64,000 nt of DNA, taken from Rhizobiaceae bacterium (GTDB lineage Bacteria; Pseudomonadota; Alphaproteobacteria; Rhizobiales; Rhizobiaceae). Under the pieces are notes generated by a model. It worked only from the letters and a program-made list of their open reading frames with translations. It was not told the DNA's origin and searched no databases. Numbering within the stretch: position 1 is the stretch's first letter; each line of letters starts with the position of its first letter. Both the position numbers and the translations under genes were made by a program. Below, piece after piece: positions 7,615 to 16,323 of this stretch. The DNA lies in NCBI GenBank assembly GCA_017643025.1, contig JAEPOG010000002.1, forward strand, positions 372,001-436,000. Direction: 5' to 3'.

Positions 7615-8550
7615 TCACCAGGGCTGCAGACCGAGCAGTTTCTCGCCCAGCGGGGTGAGTTTCGCGGTCCTGGCGTTCTTCTTTTCCCAGTCGCGCGGGT
7701 CACCGGGGAAGTCCGGCCGCTTCGGATGATCGAGTTCGCGCCAGAGCCGGATGCGTTCCTGTCGCTCGGCCTCGTTGTCGTACTCCGCCGGGTACATGGA
7801 AATGTACTGCGCCATGCGCACCCGGTTGTCGGAGTGATTGGGCCGGACGCCGTGGGCCAGCAGCGAGTTGAAGATCAGGAGGTCACCTGCCTCCATCGAG
7901 ATGTTCTCGCGGGTCAGGCCGGTCATGTCCGGCAGGATCGGGTTGCGGTCCTCAGGCTGGGTCTTCACCCACTCGTCGAAATGCTCGAAGAGATACGGTA
8001 CGCACTGGAAGCCGCCGGTTTCAGAGTCCTGCTTCTTCAGGCTCAGCACGCCCTGCACACCGATCGGCAGCGGGCGCTGCTTGGTGTCGACATCCCAATG
8101 GATGAAGCCTTCGGGATTGCCCTTCACCTTCTTGGGCGGGTTCAGGTTGGCCCTGTCGATCGCCACCCACAGATCCTCGCGGTCCCAGATGTCGACGAAG
8201 GCGTCGTAGACGCGCTGCTCCATCCGGTTATCCCAGAGGTACTGGTGATTGTAGATTTCCACCATGCCGGCATTGTTGAGTTCCGGGCGCACATGCGGCC
8301 GGCGTTGCGGCGCGTACCATGTCTCCGGATCGTTCGGGTCCTTTTCGTCAAACTCCCAGAGAAGATCGGCAAGCCGCTCGACATTCGCGGCAGGCACCGC
8401 CTGCCTGACGATGACGTAACCCTTGGTGATCCAGTGCTGCCAGTCGGTCTCGGACAAAACGCGCAAGGGCAGCGTCTTCTGGATATCCTTGAGCTGCGTG
8501 GTGAGTTTGGCGCTCGTCGGATGGCTGATTTCGGCCGCCGTAATCTGCAT
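7615..8550 (-). CDS. Phytanoyl-CoA dioxygenase (PhyH) family protein
   Basis: A 311-residue Fe(II)/2-oxoglutarate oxygenase. The iron ligands are visible: His151 and Asp153 in 'HWDVD' and the distal His233 in 'LAHGVRPN'. Arg243 or Arg245 in 'DNRVRM' probably binds 2-oxoglutarate. 'EAGDLLIFNSLLAHG' is the typical strand before the distal histidine. The start at 8550 has a strong GGGAGGAACCG ribosome-binding site; the longer frame to 8676 lacks one and would overlap the divergent regulator. The substrate is unknown; the family hydroxylates acyl-CoAs, osmolytes and small metabolites. It is divergent from an AraC-family regulator that probably controls it. Confidence 0.85.
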   Translation of the reverse strand: MQITAAEISHPTSAKLTTQLKDIQKTLPLRVLSETDWQHWITKGYVIVRQAVPAANVERLADLLWEFDEKDPNDPETWYAPQRRPHVRPELNNAGMVEIYNHQYLWDNRMEQRVYDAFVDIWDREDLWVAIDRANLNPPKKVKGNPEGFIHWDVDTKQRPLPIGVQGVLSLKKQDSETGGFQCVPYLFEHFDEWVKTQPEDRNPILPDMTGLTRENISMEAGDLLIFNSLLAHGVRPNHSDNRVRMAQYISMYPAEYDNEAERQERIRLWRELDHPKRPDFPGDPRDWEKKNARTAKLTPLGEKLLGLQPW

Positions 8551-8666
8551 CGGTTCCTCCCGGGTTCGGCTCCATGAGAAAACACTAACGGCGCCAACCG
8601 CGCCGTGTGGCGGCGATCTTGCAAAAAGTGGTACTATTCTGGCGTCGCTGATCAGACTGGTGCGCG

Positions 8667-9524
8667 ATGAGACCATTTCTCGAAAAGCTGCCTGTATTCC
8701 CGGACTCCTCCTGGAGCTACCTGAACCGGCGACTCGACGATGCCATTCCGTTCCAGTGGCACCATCATCCGGAATACGAACTGACGCTGACGCTCAATTC
8801 GCGCGGGCAGCGTTTCATCGGCGACCATGTCGGCGCCTATGACGACGGCGACCTCGTGCTGGTCGGTCCCAACCTGCCGCACACCTGGGTTTCGCAGGAG
8901 AAGCTGGACGCCGGGCAACCGCACATCGCGCTGGTGCTGTGGTTTCATCCTAACTGGGCCGTGCGGCTGACCGAGGGGTTCCCGGAATTCCGTGGCGTGC
9001 AGGCGCTGCTGGCGCGCGCCGGCTGCGGGCTGAAGTTCTCCGAGCCATTCGCCAAAACGGTTCGCGCCGAGCATGAGGCAATTTTCGACCTGGCGCCGGC
9101 GGAGCGTACGCTTTCCCTGCTGCGGATACTTGATCGGCTGGCGGGAGACGATGCGGCGGTGCCGCTCGCCAGCCTGCCGGTGAAGCAGGAGGGAGCGCCG
9201 GAAAGCCGCGAACGCATAGATCGGGTGATCACCCACATCCACATGCACTATTCGGAGCAGATTTCGCTGGCCGAACTCGCGGATATCGCGGCACTCAGCG
9301 TGTCGGGCCTGCACCGGCTGTTCGCCAAACACATGCAGACGACAGTGACCGACTATGTCATGCGCATGCGCATCGGCGATGCCTCCGCGAGGCTGTCCGG
9401 TACCGACCAGCCGATCCAGCACATCGCCAATGCCGTCGGGTACGGCGCATTGTCCAACTTCAACCGCCAGTTCCGGGCGCTGAAAGCCATGTCCCCGAGG
9501 GAATATCGGCGGTTGTTCCGCTAG
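8667..9524 (+). CDS. AraC-family transcriptional regulator
   Basis: A 285-residue regulator. The N-terminal half is a cupin-like sensor ('FQWHHHPEYELTLTLNSRGQRFIGD', 'GDLVLVGPNLPHTWVS'). The C-terminal 100 residues hold the two helix-turn-helix motifs of the family, ending in 'NAVGYGALSNFNRQFRALKAMSPREYRR'. The histidine-rich cupin strand could bind a metal or sugar-like ligand. It is transcribed divergently from the PhyH-family gene across 116 bases, the common layout of a local activator and its target. No strong Shine-Dalgarno precedes the ATG. The effector cannot be predicted. Confidence 0.88.
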   Translation: MRPFLEKLPVFPDSSWSYLNRRLDDAIPFQWHHHPEYELTLTLNSRGQRFIGDHVGAYDDGDLVLVGPNLPHTWVSQEKLDAGQPHIALVLWFHPNWAVRLTEGFPEFRGVQALLARAGCGLKFSEPFAKTVRAEHEAIFDLAPAERTLSLLRILDRLAGDDAAVPLASLPVKQEGAPESRERIDRVITHIHMHYSEQISLAELADIAALSVSGLHRLFAKHMQTTVTDYVMRMRIGDASARLSGTDQPIQHIANAVGYGALSNFNRQFRALKAMSPREYRRLFR

Positions 9525-9528
9525 GCGG

Positions 9529-10005
9529 TCATTTCCCGTCGATTTCCGGGGTGGCCGGCGGGCCGCCCTGCAAATCGGCGATCAGCGCCTTCATTTCCGC
9601 GATCTCGCGGCGCTGCGCCTCGATGATCTCGTCGGCCAGCTTGCGGACTCGCGGGTCGGACAGTACGGCGCGCTCGGAAGTAAGGATCGCGATCGAGTGG
9701 TGCGGGATCATGGCCCGCATGTAGGAAACATCCTGCACTGTCGTCTGGCTGCGCAGCAGATAGAGCGAGCCTGCGAAGACGGCAGCAGCGATCAGATAGA
9801 TCGCGATGTTGGCGTTGCGATTGGCGTACATGCCCAACATGAAGGACAGCATGATGACGGCCATTGCGGCGCCCATGTAGAGCGCCATGTAGGTGCGGGT
9901 CTCGCTGTAGAAGACGTGATCCAGCGCATAGGTATTGAGATACATCAGGCCGAACATCACCAGAGTCGAGGTGGCGATCATCGCCAGGAATCGGATGTAG
10001 GACAT
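9529..10005 (-). CDS. DUF305 domain-containing membrane protein
   Basis: A 158-residue protein with three membrane helices followed by a DUF305 domain. The domain carries the family motif 'MRAMIPHHSIAILTSERA', in which Met and His residues are often linked to copper handling, and ends in a helical 'EIIEAQRREIAEMKALI' stretch. The start at 10005 has an AAGGAGG ribosome-binding site. It is the last gene of a probable operon with two c-type cytochromes, led by a promoter that resembles CueR/HmrR copper-responsive promoters. A role in copper binding or periplasmic copper redox chemistry is therefore likely but inferred. Confidence 0.8.
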   Translation of the reverse strand: MSYIRFLAMIATSTLVMFGLMYLNTYALDHVFYSETRTYMALYMGAAMAVIMLSFMLGMYANRNANIAIYLIAAAVFAGSLYLLRSQTTVQDVSYMRAMIPHHSIAILTSERAVLSDPRVRKLADEIIEAQRREIAEMKALIADLQGGPPATPEIDGK

Positions 10006-10105
10006 CGGTTCCTCCTTGCTGTTTCGGCGGTGGGTACTAGCCCCACAGCAGGGAGAGAATGTGACAGGGCACGACCGAGTGTCGTCAGGCGAAGCGTTCT
10101 CTGCC

Positions 10106-10561
10106 CTAGCCTGGCGTCCGGAAATCCTCGTGACAGGACTGGCAGGTACGCCCAAGTGCCCGGAACTGCTGAACGATGTCGCTGGCCTCGGCGGCGTCCA
10201 CCGAAGCCTCGGCGAGCGCATCGGCCTTGAGCTCCAGCTGCTCGCTCAGCGAGACGAACTCATCCCAGTTGTCCCAGATGTCAGCCGCGGCTTCGCTTGG
10301 ACCAGCGAGAGTCTGCTCAGGGAACAGTTCGGGAAGTTGTCCGGCATGATCGGCGATCGCCGCGGCCGCTTCAGCGGCCCGGTCGGCATCGAATACGCTA
10401 TTGCCGCGGATCATCTGGCCGACCGCCTTCATTTGCGCGGCGATATCGACCATCATATCCATGCGTTCCTTGATCACGCCGGTTGCACCGCTGTGCGCGT
10501 AGGCTGCGATGGCACCTGCGAGAAGCACTCCGCTGCCGGCGGCAAGAGTTCGAAATTTCAT
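10106..10561 (-). CDS. Cytochrome c' (class II c-type cytochrome)
   Basis: A 151-residue protein with a signal peptide ending near 'AAYAHS'. It has a four-helix-bundle composition and one haem-binding CQSCH motif at residues 140-144, eight residues before the C-terminal end, the hallmark of cytochrome c'/c556. Such proteins act in the periplasm in electron transfer or binding of NO and other gases. It is the middle gene of the cytochrome c, cytochrome c', DUF305 set, with gaps of 65 and 100 bases. Covalent haem attachment would need the Ccm system encoded elsewhere. Confidence 0.88.
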   Translation of the reverse strand: MKFRTLAAGSGVLLAGAIAAYAHSGATGVIKERMDMMVDIAAQMKAVGQMIRGNSVFDADRAAEAAAAIADHAGQLPELFPEQTLAGPSEAAADIWDNWDEFVSLSEQLELKADALAEASVDAAEASDIVQQFRALGRTCQSCHEDFRTPG

Positions 10562-10626
10562 CTGATCGTCCTGTATTGTCGGGTCGCGGCCCGCTGGAGA
10601 TTCTCCGAGAGAGTTGACGCGCCGGT

Positions 10627-11043
10627 CTAGAAGATGCCGTTGGCGCGCTGCAATGCGCGAACATACGCAATAATCCGCACCAATTCGTTATCGGTGATGC
10701 CTTCGACCGGTGGCATGTCGCCAAATGGCCAGTGATGTGCGCGTACGCCTTGCTTCGCGGCCCAGTGGAAGGACTCGTCGGCATGGTGGTTCGGTTCGTA
10801 GATGATGTGGACCAGAGGCGGGGCCACCCCGTCCTTGCCGGCTGCGTTCTGTCCGTGGCAGACAGCACATCTCTCGTTGAACGCCGCTTCGCCGGCTGCG
10901 GCCGTGGCGTCGAGCGTCGGAACGTTGACTTCAACCATAGGCGGGCCAGCCTGCGCCTCGGGTTCGGGCGACGGATAATATCGCCAGGCAACAGCGACCA
11001 TCACGGCCAATGCCACCGCAACAAGGATAAACCGACTCTTCAT
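10627..11043 (-). CDS. Class I c-type cytochrome, membrane-anchored
   Basis: Read from the ATG at 11043 the protein has 138 residues. An N-terminal hydrophobic helix (FILVAVALAVMVAVAW) could be a signal anchor. The single haem motif CAVCH is at residues 59-63, and a methionine in 'FGDMPPVEGITDNE' is the likely sixth ligand. Other in-frame ATGs exist at 11061 and 11052. The mapped promoter places transcription start at about 11067, leaving almost no leader for 11061, so 11043 is preferred. It is the first gene of the operon with cytochrome c' and DUF305. The electron partner is unknown. Confidence 0.85.
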   Translation of the reverse strand: MKSRFILVAVALAVMVAVAWRYYPSPEPEAQAGPPMVEVNVPTLDATAAAGEAAFNERCAVCHGQNAAGKDGVAPPLVHIIYEPNHHADESFHWAAKQGVRAHHWPFGDMPPVEGITDNELVRIIAYVRALQRANGIF

Positions 11044-11073
11044 GGGACCCATTCCAGTCATCTGCCGGCGAAA

Positions 11074-11104
11074 CGTGTAAGGGTTCCACCCACTGGAAGG
11101 TCAA
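11074..11104 (-). promoter_or_regulatory. CueR/HmrR-like (MerR family) promoter of the cytochrome-DUF305 operon
   Basis: On the minus strand TTGACC (11104-11099) is followed by a 19-base spacer and TACACG (11079-11074). The long spacer holds the dyad TTCCA-GTGGG-TGGAA. A 19-base spacer with 'ACCTTCCA' fused to the -35 is the signature of CueR/HmrR promoters such as copA, where the regulator untwists an over-long promoter. The right half ends ACCC rather than AGGT, so the dyad is imperfect at its outer edge. The regulator gene is not in the window. Confidence 0.6.
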
Positions 11105-11146
11105 GTATTTGATTGCTCGGTCTGCGCTGCGGTCGGTGGGGCGCGC

Positions 11147-12142
11147 CTATTCACCGACCAGCACGAACTCCAGATAGAGATTGCGCTGCAGGATGGAGTG
11201 GTTGTCGTCGGAGACAAGCGAGACGATCAGCGCGCCGTCTTTGCGGCGCCAGACGTCCAGCCCCTCCATATTGTCGATCTGGTAGGACATGTCCGCTTCC
11301 AGAAGCACCGGGCCGTCGGCAAGTTGGCCGGGGCGGATCGAATCCGCCTGGATTCGGCGTATGCGCATGGCTACCCCGCTCGCCATGGAGAAGCTGCGCT
11401 CGAGCAGCAGCAGATCGCCATCGGGCAGGAAGGCGCCGTCGGTGATATCGAATTCGCCCGACCGCGCCACCGTGAAGACGCCCTTGTGCGGACCTTCCAG
11501 AACAGCGGCATAGATGTTGCCTTGCGCGTCGATCGAACGCTCTGTGACGGCAATCCGGGCACCGGACAGCGGGCTGCCCGCCGGCGCGCGCGCGATAGTC
11601 TCGAAGCCACGGTTCTGCCGCAGCTCTGCGCGTGGTACCAGAAAGTCGACCGTGGCGTCGGCCGGACCCATGGCGTCAACCCGGAGGGCAAACTCCAGGA
11701 TTTTGTGGTCGCGCTCGTAGCTCACGGTCGCGGTATCGCCCGAAATATCGAGGCCTTCGGCGTCGGACTCCCACTTACCTTCGATCGGCTGGCCCTCGGC
11801 GTCGACCATCGGCATCATGCGGAAATTGGTCATGCCAACGGGGCGCAGCTGCTCGTCGCGCTCGATCTCGCCGAAGAACCAGAAGCCGGTGTCAGCAACA
11901 CCGACGAAATCCGTACCGGCATCGAGGAAGCGTATCGCCGATAGGGCGCCGAAGTGGCCACGCCCCGCAAGGCTCATGCCACCGACGAACTCGAACGGTC
12001 CGAAGCGGGTTTCGTCGCGGCCGATGTGGAACTGGGTGATCCGGCGGGTGTCCAGCTCGTAGTGCTCGACCAGAGAGGATTGCGCCGGAGCGGGCAGGGT
12101 GAAAGCCGCAAGTAGGAGGGCCAAGGCCGCCCCTTCCAGCAT
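11147..12142 (-). CDS. Esterase-like activity of phytase family protein, secreted
   Basis: A 331-residue protein starting at the ATG at 12142; a GTG three codons earlier lies closer to the GGAGG and is a possible alternative. A signal peptide ends around 'LPAPAQ'. The rest matches the phytase-like beta-propeller domain: 'FGPFEFVGGMSLAGRGHFGALSAIRFLDAGTDFVGVADTGFWF', 'ITDGAFLPDGDLLLLERSFS' and 'NMEGLDVWRRKDGALIVSLVSDDN'. The family name comes from distant similarity to phytases and esterases; members of this periplasmic group have no proven substrate. The gene lies 52 bases downstream of cobT on the same strand but shows no functional link to it. Confidence 0.75.
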   Translation of the reverse strand: MLEGAALALLLAAFTLPAPAQSSLVEHYELDTRRITQFHIGRDETRFGPFEFVGGMSLAGRGHFGALSAIRFLDAGTDFVGVADTGFWFFGEIERDEQLRPVGMTNFRMMPMVDAEGQPIEGKWESDAEGLDISGDTATVSYERDHKILEFALRVDAMGPADATVDFLVPRAELRQNRGFETIARAPAGSPLSGARIAVTERSIDAQGNIYAAVLEGPHKGVFTVARSGEFDITDGAFLPDGDLLLLERSFSMASGVAMRIRRIQADSIRPGQLADGPVLLEADMSYQIDNMEGLDVWRRKDGALIVSLVSDDNHSILQRNLYLEFVLVGE

Positions 12143-12194
12143 GCACCGCACGGTCCTCCGACTCCGCCTGGCAAGGGAGGATGTCGCGGCCCGC

Positions 12195-14081
12195 CTAGCT
12201 CGCACGCCGCATCCGCTGGTCGCGCGCCTGCTCCTCGCCGAAGAGCGCGGCAAGCTGCTCGGTCATGGCGCCGGCAAGTTCCTCCGCGTCGACGATGGTG
12301 ACGGCGCGGCGGTAATAGCGGGTTACGTCATGGCCGATGCCGATGGCGATCAGTTCGACGGGGGAGCGTGTTTCGATGAGATCGATGACCGCGCGCAGAT
12401 GGCGCTCGAGGTAGTTGCCGGGGTTCACCGACAGAGTGGAGTCATCCACCGGCGCGCCGTCCGAGATCATCATCAGGATGCGGCGCTGCTCGGGCCGGGC
12501 GATCAGGCGCTGATGCGCCCACAGAAGCGCCTCGCCATCGATGTTTTCCTTGAGCAGCCCCTCGCGCATCATCAGGCCGAGATTGCGCCGGGCGCGCCGC
12601 CAGGGAGCATCGGCCGATTTATAGATGATATGGCGCAGATCGTTGAGGCGGCCGGGGCTTGCGGGCTTGCCGTCCTTCAGCCACTTCTCGCGGCTCTGTC
12701 CGCCCTTCCAGGCGCGGGTAGTGAAGCCGAGAATCTCCACCGAGACGCCACAGCGTTCCAGCGTGCGGGCGAGAATGTCGGCGCAGGTTGCGGCAACCGT
12801 GATCGGCCGGCCGCGCATGGAGCCCGAATTGTCGAGCAGCAGGGTGACGACCGTGTCGCGGAAATTGGTGTCGCGCTCCTGCTTGTAGGAGAGCGGTTGC
12901 ATGGGATCGAGGATGATGCGGACCAGGCGTGCTGGATCGAGATAACCCTCCTCAAGGTCGAAATCCCAGGCGCGATTCTGCTGCGCCATCAGGCGGCGCT
13001 GCAGGCGGTTGGCGAGGCGGCCGACAACGCCGGCGAGATTGGCGAGCTGCTTGTCGAGAAAGGCGCGCAGGCGGTCGAGTTCTTCCTGGTCGCACAGTTC
13101 CTCGGCGCCGACCGTCTCATCGAAGGCGGTCGAGAAGACCTTGTAGTCGAGCTGGCGCGGCAAGTCGCCCAACGGGTCGTTCGGCCGGCGCGCCTCGCCC
13201 GGCGTCTCTGCGTCGAGATCCTCGTCGGCCATCTCGTCGGTATCGGAATCGACTGCCTCCGTCTCGCCGCTCTGCTCCTCGTCCGACGAGGCATCCTGCT
13301 CCTCGGCCTGACTGTCGTCGGAACCGGAGTCGGTCTCGCCCGTCTCCTCGTTGCGGTCCTCGCCCTCGGGCTGCTCGTCGCTGTCCTGATCGTCCTCTTC
13401 GGACTGGTCGTCGTCGCCCAGCTCGTCTGCCATTTCCATGGAGACGAGCATGTCGCGTACCAGCCGCGCGAAGGCGTCCTGGTCGTCGAGCTTGTCGAGC
13501 AGGCCGTCGAGATCGGGTCCGGCCTTGTCCTCGACGAAACCGCGCCACAGGTCCACCATCTTCGCCCCGCTACGCGGCGCGGCGCGACCCGTGAGGCGCT
13601 CGCGCACCATCAGCGCGACGGCTTCCTCAAGAGGCGCATCGGCGCGGTCGGTGACCTCGGCGAGATTGGCCTTGGCGTATTTGTCCTCCAGCATCTCGGC
13701 GATGTTGTCTGAGACGCCGCGCATGGCGCGGGCGCCGATCGCCTCCACGCGCGCCTGCTCAACCGCGTCGTAAATGGCGCGGGCCTGCCGGCCCTCGGGC
13801 GCGAGGCGGGTATGCAGGCGCATGTCGTGGCAGGCGCGGCGCAGCGCCATTGAGTCGCCCAGGCCACGCGTCACAGACAGGTCGGTGGCGGTCGGCTTGC
13901 GCGGCGGCTCGGGCAGCCGGGCCGTGTTGCCGGCGAATGCCGGCCGGTCCTTGGCGAAGGTGATCTCGAATTCGCGGTCGCCGGCGATGGCGCGCATGCA
14001 GGCCGACACCGAACGCTTGAACAGGTCGCTGTCGGCGTTTGGCTTGGGCTTGCCGCGTGTGTTGTCGCCGGGGCCGGCCAT
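12195..14081 (-). CDS. cobT: Aerobic cobaltochelatase subunit CobT
   Basis: A 628-residue protein. With CobN and CobS it inserts cobalt into hydrogenobyrinate a,c-diamide in the aerobic cobalamin pathway. The layout is typical: an N-terminal alpha-helical part, a long very acidic linker rich in Asp, Glu and Gln (about residues 215-300), and a C-terminal von Willebrand A domain whose metal-site motif '[10 protein letters not shown]' lies near residue 415. cobS ends only 10 bases upstream, so the two are co-transcribed. CobN is not in this window, as is common in Rhizobiales. Confidence 0.95.
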   Translation of the reverse strand: MAGPGDNTRGKPKPNADSDLFKRSVSACMRAIAGDREFEITFAKDRPAFAGNTARLPEPPRKPTATDLSVTRGLGDSMALRRACHDMRLHTRLAPEGRQARAIYDAVEQARVEAIGARAMRGVSDNIAEMLEDKYAKANLAEVTDRADAPLEEAVALMVRERLTGRAAPRSGAKMVDLWRGFVEDKAGPDLDGLLDKLDDQDAFARLVRDMLVSMEMADELGDDDQSEEDDQDSDEQPEGEDRNEETGETDSGSDDSQAEEQDASSDEEQSGETEAVDSDTDEMADEDLDAETPGEARRPNDPLGDLPRQLDYKVFSTAFDETVGAEELCDQEELDRLRAFLDKQLANLAGVVGRLANRLQRRLMAQQNRAWDFDLEEGYLDPARLVRIILDPMQPLSYKQERDTNFRDTVVTLLLDNSGSMRGRPITVAATCADILARTLERCGVSVEILGFTTRAWKGGQSREKWLKDGKPASPGRLNDLRHIIYKSADAPWRRARRNLGLMMREGLLKENIDGEALLWAHQRLIARPEQRRILMMISDGAPVDDSTLSVNPGNYLERHLRAVIDLIETRSPVELIAIGIGHDVTRYYRRAVTIVDAEELAGAMTEQLAALFGEEQARDQRMRRAS

Positions 14082-14091
14082 CAGGCGCCTG

Positions 14092-15078
14092 TCAGCTCAG
14101 CACCACGTTGGCGGCGCTCTCCGGCAGTTCCTCGCCGAATGCGCGCTGGTAGAATTCGGCCACGATGGGCCGCTCCAGCTCGTCGCACTTGTTGAGGAAG
14201 GTCAGCCGGAAGGCAAAGCCAACGTCGCCGAAGATCTCGGCGTTCTCGGCCCACATGATGACGGTGCGCGGGCTCATGACGGTGGAGAGGTCGCCGTTCA
14301 CGAAAGCCTGCCGCGTCATGTCGGCGATGCGCACCATCTTGTTGACCGTTTCGGTCCCTTCCTTGGTGCGCCAGTGCTTGGCTTTGGCCAGCACGATCTC
14401 CACTTCCTTGTCATGCGGCAGGTAGTTCAGCGTGGTGACGATCGACCAGCGGTCCATCTGCGCCTGGTTGATCTGCTGGGTGCCGTGATAGAGGCCGGTG
14501 GTGTCGCCGAGGCCGACCGTGTTGGCGGTGGCAAAAAGGCGGAAGGCCGGATGCGGGCGGATGACGCGGCTCTGGTCGAGGAGCGTGAGGCGGCCCGACG
14601 ATTCCAGCACCCGCTGGATGACGAACATCACGTCGGGGCGGCCGGCGTCGTACTCGTCGAAACAGAGCGCAACATTGTGCTGGTAGGCCCACGGCAGAAT
14701 GCCGTCGCGGAACTCGGTAACCTGCATGCCCTCCTTGACCACGATGGCGTCCTTGCCGACGAGGTCGATACGGCTGACATGGCTGTCGAGATTGACGCGC
14801 ACGCAGGGCCAGTTGAGCCGGGCGGCAACCTGCTCGATATGCGTTGATTTGCCGGTGCCGTGATAACCCGACACCATGACGCGTCGGTTGTAAGCAAAGC
14901 CCGACAGGATCGCGAGCGTCGTCTGGCGGTCGAACAGATAATCGGGATCGAAATCCGGGACGTAGGGATCCGCGGCCGAATAGGCCGGCACGATCATGTC
15001 GGACTCGAAACCGAAAACATCCTTCACCGAAATGGTGGTGTCCGGCAGGTTGGCTATGTCGCGGTCGACCTTGTTCAT
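14092..15078 (-). CDS. cobS: Aerobic cobaltochelatase subunit CobS
   Basis: A 328-residue AAA+ ATPase that forms rings with CobT and powers cobalt insertion by CobN. The Walker A motif 'GYHGTGKST' is at about residues 71-79, Walker B is '[11 protein letters not shown]', and a sensor region '[31 protein letters not shown]' follows. The ATG at 15078 is chosen because family members begin MNKVDRD and GGAG lies five bases upstream; a second ATG directly before it (15081) is too close. The longer frame to 15312 is non-coding. cobT follows after 10 bases. Confidence 0.95.
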   Translation of the reverse strand: MNKVDRDIANLPDTTISVKDVFGFESDMIVPAYSAADPYVPDFDPDYLFDRQTTLAILSGFAYNRRVMVSGYHGTGKSTHIEQVAARLNWPCVRVNLDSHVSRIDLVGKDAIVVKEGMQVTEFRDGILPWAYQHNVALCFDEYDAGRPDVMFVIQRVLESSGRLTLLDQSRVIRPHPAFRLFATANTVGLGDTTGLYHGTQQINQAQMDRWSIVTTLNYLPHDKEVEIVLAKAKHWRTKEGTETVNKMVRIADMTRQAFVNGDLSTVMSPRTVIMWAENAEIFGDVGFAFRLTFLNKCDELERPIVAEFYQRAFGEELPESAANVVLS

Positions 15079-15229
15079 CATGACTCCAGAAGCGGAACGG
15101 CATCCGCCTGTATCTTCGCAATTGTTCGGAGGCGTGTTTAGTGCGGGATGCGCCAAGATGGAAGCGGTCGAACCGTCATCGTGGCAGGCCCCGCGCCTTC
15201 GGGCCCGAAACGCTATTCCGCCGAACGGC

Positions 15230-15847
15230 CTAGCACAAACCGGCCTGCTTGAGCACCCGGTAGGCCTGCAGCACGTCGCGGAAACGTTCTTCCGAACTCC
15301 GGTCGCCGCCATTGGCGTCCGGATGGTGCAGTTTCACCAGTTCCTTATAGCGCGACTTGATGTCCGCGCCAGTCGCCTTGTGGCCCAGGCCCAGCGTTTC
15401 CATGGCCTTGGCTTCAAGCGTGCGCAGCTTGCGTTCGCGCGGCTGTGCGCGCGCCCGGTCGCGCGTGAACAGACCGAACGGGTCGCCGACGCGACCATGA
15501 TAGGCGGCTGTGCCCGAACGCGCCGAGGCGAAGTCCGGCGCATATTGGGCGCGGCCGCCCGATCCCATGCGCCAGGTCGGGCGATGGCCGGTCAGCGCCT
15601 CCTTCTGGAAACGGGCGATGTCGTCATTGCCCAGACCAGAGAAGTAGTTGAAATTCTTATTGTATTCCCGAACGTGATTGAAACAGAAACGGAAATACTC
15701 GCCCTCGCGCATGCGCCCGACCGGCGCGCGATGCGTGCCGGCCTCGTCGCAGTCGTCCCACTGGCAGCGGGGCGCGCGCGACTTCAGCTCAGCCTCCGGG
15801 TCCGGCCGGATGCGGATCTTCTCGAAATATTTCGAATAGGCCTTCAT
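15230..15847 (-). CDS. J-domain protein with cysteine-containing N-terminal domain
   Basis: A 205-residue DnaJ-like co-chaperone. The J domain is at the C-terminus (about 149-205) with the DnaK-stimulating HPD motif at 175-177, the reverse of classical DnaJ order. The N-terminal 130 residues are unlike DnaJ and hold Cys28, Cys33, His39, Cys55 and His58, a possible metal site. Proteins of this layout are widespread in alphaproteobacteria beside cobS and bolA. Their clients are unknown. It lies 151 bases upstream of cobS on the same strand and diverges from bolA. Confidence 0.85.
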   Translation of the reverse strand: MKAYSKYFEKIRIRPDPEAELKSRAPRCQWDDCDEAGTHRAPVGRMREGEYFRFCFNHVREYNKNFNYFSGLGNDDIARFQKEALTGHRPTWRMGSGGRAQYAPDFASARSGTAAYHGRVGDPFGLFTRDRARAQPRERKLRTLEAKAMETLGLGHKATGADIKSRYKELVKLHHPDANGGDRSSEERFRDVLQAYRVLKQAGLC

Positions 15848-15929
15848 TCGGATATGCCGACTGCCTCGCGCTGTACCGATTCTCAGCGAACCACGTCGAT
15901 TATGGGTGGATCGAACGGCGATACAAGAA

Positions 15930-15958
15930 TTGACATTCGGGCAATGATAGCCCTAACG
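15930..15958 (+). promoter_or_regulatory. Putative sigma-70 promoter for bolA
   Basis: A consensus -35 TTGACA at 15930-15935 is followed 17 bases later by CTAACG at 15953-15958, about 55 bases before the bolA start. The -10 is poor. Confidence 0.35.
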
Positions 15959-16013
15959 CCTGAATCGCATGTGAATTGGGAAGACCTGCCCAATATGGTG
16001 CGTGGAGGCCGGA

Positions 16014-16316
16014 TTGTCCATTTCCGATGCTATCGAAAAGAAGCTGACCGAGGCGCTGAAGCCTGAGCGGCTGGCGGTGGTGAATGAAAGCCACCTGCAT
16101 GCCGGCCATCATCATGTGGAAAGCGGCCACCACGCCACTTTCGACGGTTCAGGTGAGACTCATTTCCGCGTCCGCGTCGTGTCGCCGATGTTCGAAGGCA
16201 TGAGCCGCATCGAGCGGCACCGCAAGGTCAACGAGCTGCTGGCCGACGAGTTGGCTGCAGGCGTGCACGCATTGGCTATCGAGCCTGCCGCGCCGGGCGA
16301 AAAGACGCGCTGGTAG
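16014..16316 (+). CDS. bolA: BolA family protein (TTG start)
   Basis: A 100-residue BolA-fold protein. The family core is clear: 'MSISDAIEKKLTEALKPERLAVVNESHLHAGHHH' (initiator read as Met), 'ETHFRVRVVSPMFEGMSRIERHRKVNELLADEL' and 'HALAIEPAAPGE'. BolA proteins work with monothiol glutaredoxins in iron-sulfur trafficking and have been linked to stress morphology. No ATG fits. A TTG at 16014 lies five bases after GGAGG (16004-16008) and gives the usual family N-terminus, whereas the GTG at 16002 would overlap that ribosome-binding site. It is divergent from the J-domain gene. Confidence 0.9.
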   Translation: MSISDAIEKKLTEALKPERLAVVNESHLHAGHHHVESGHHATFDGSGETHFRVRVVSPMFEGMSRIERHRKVNELLADELAAGVHALAIEPAAPGEKTRW

Positions 16317-16323
16317 CACCTAT

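Noticed and set aside
12099..13712. A 537-codon ORF antisense to cobT
   Set aside because: It mirrors the acidic linker and VWA region of cobT as Val/Leu-rich sequence and has no start signal or domain.
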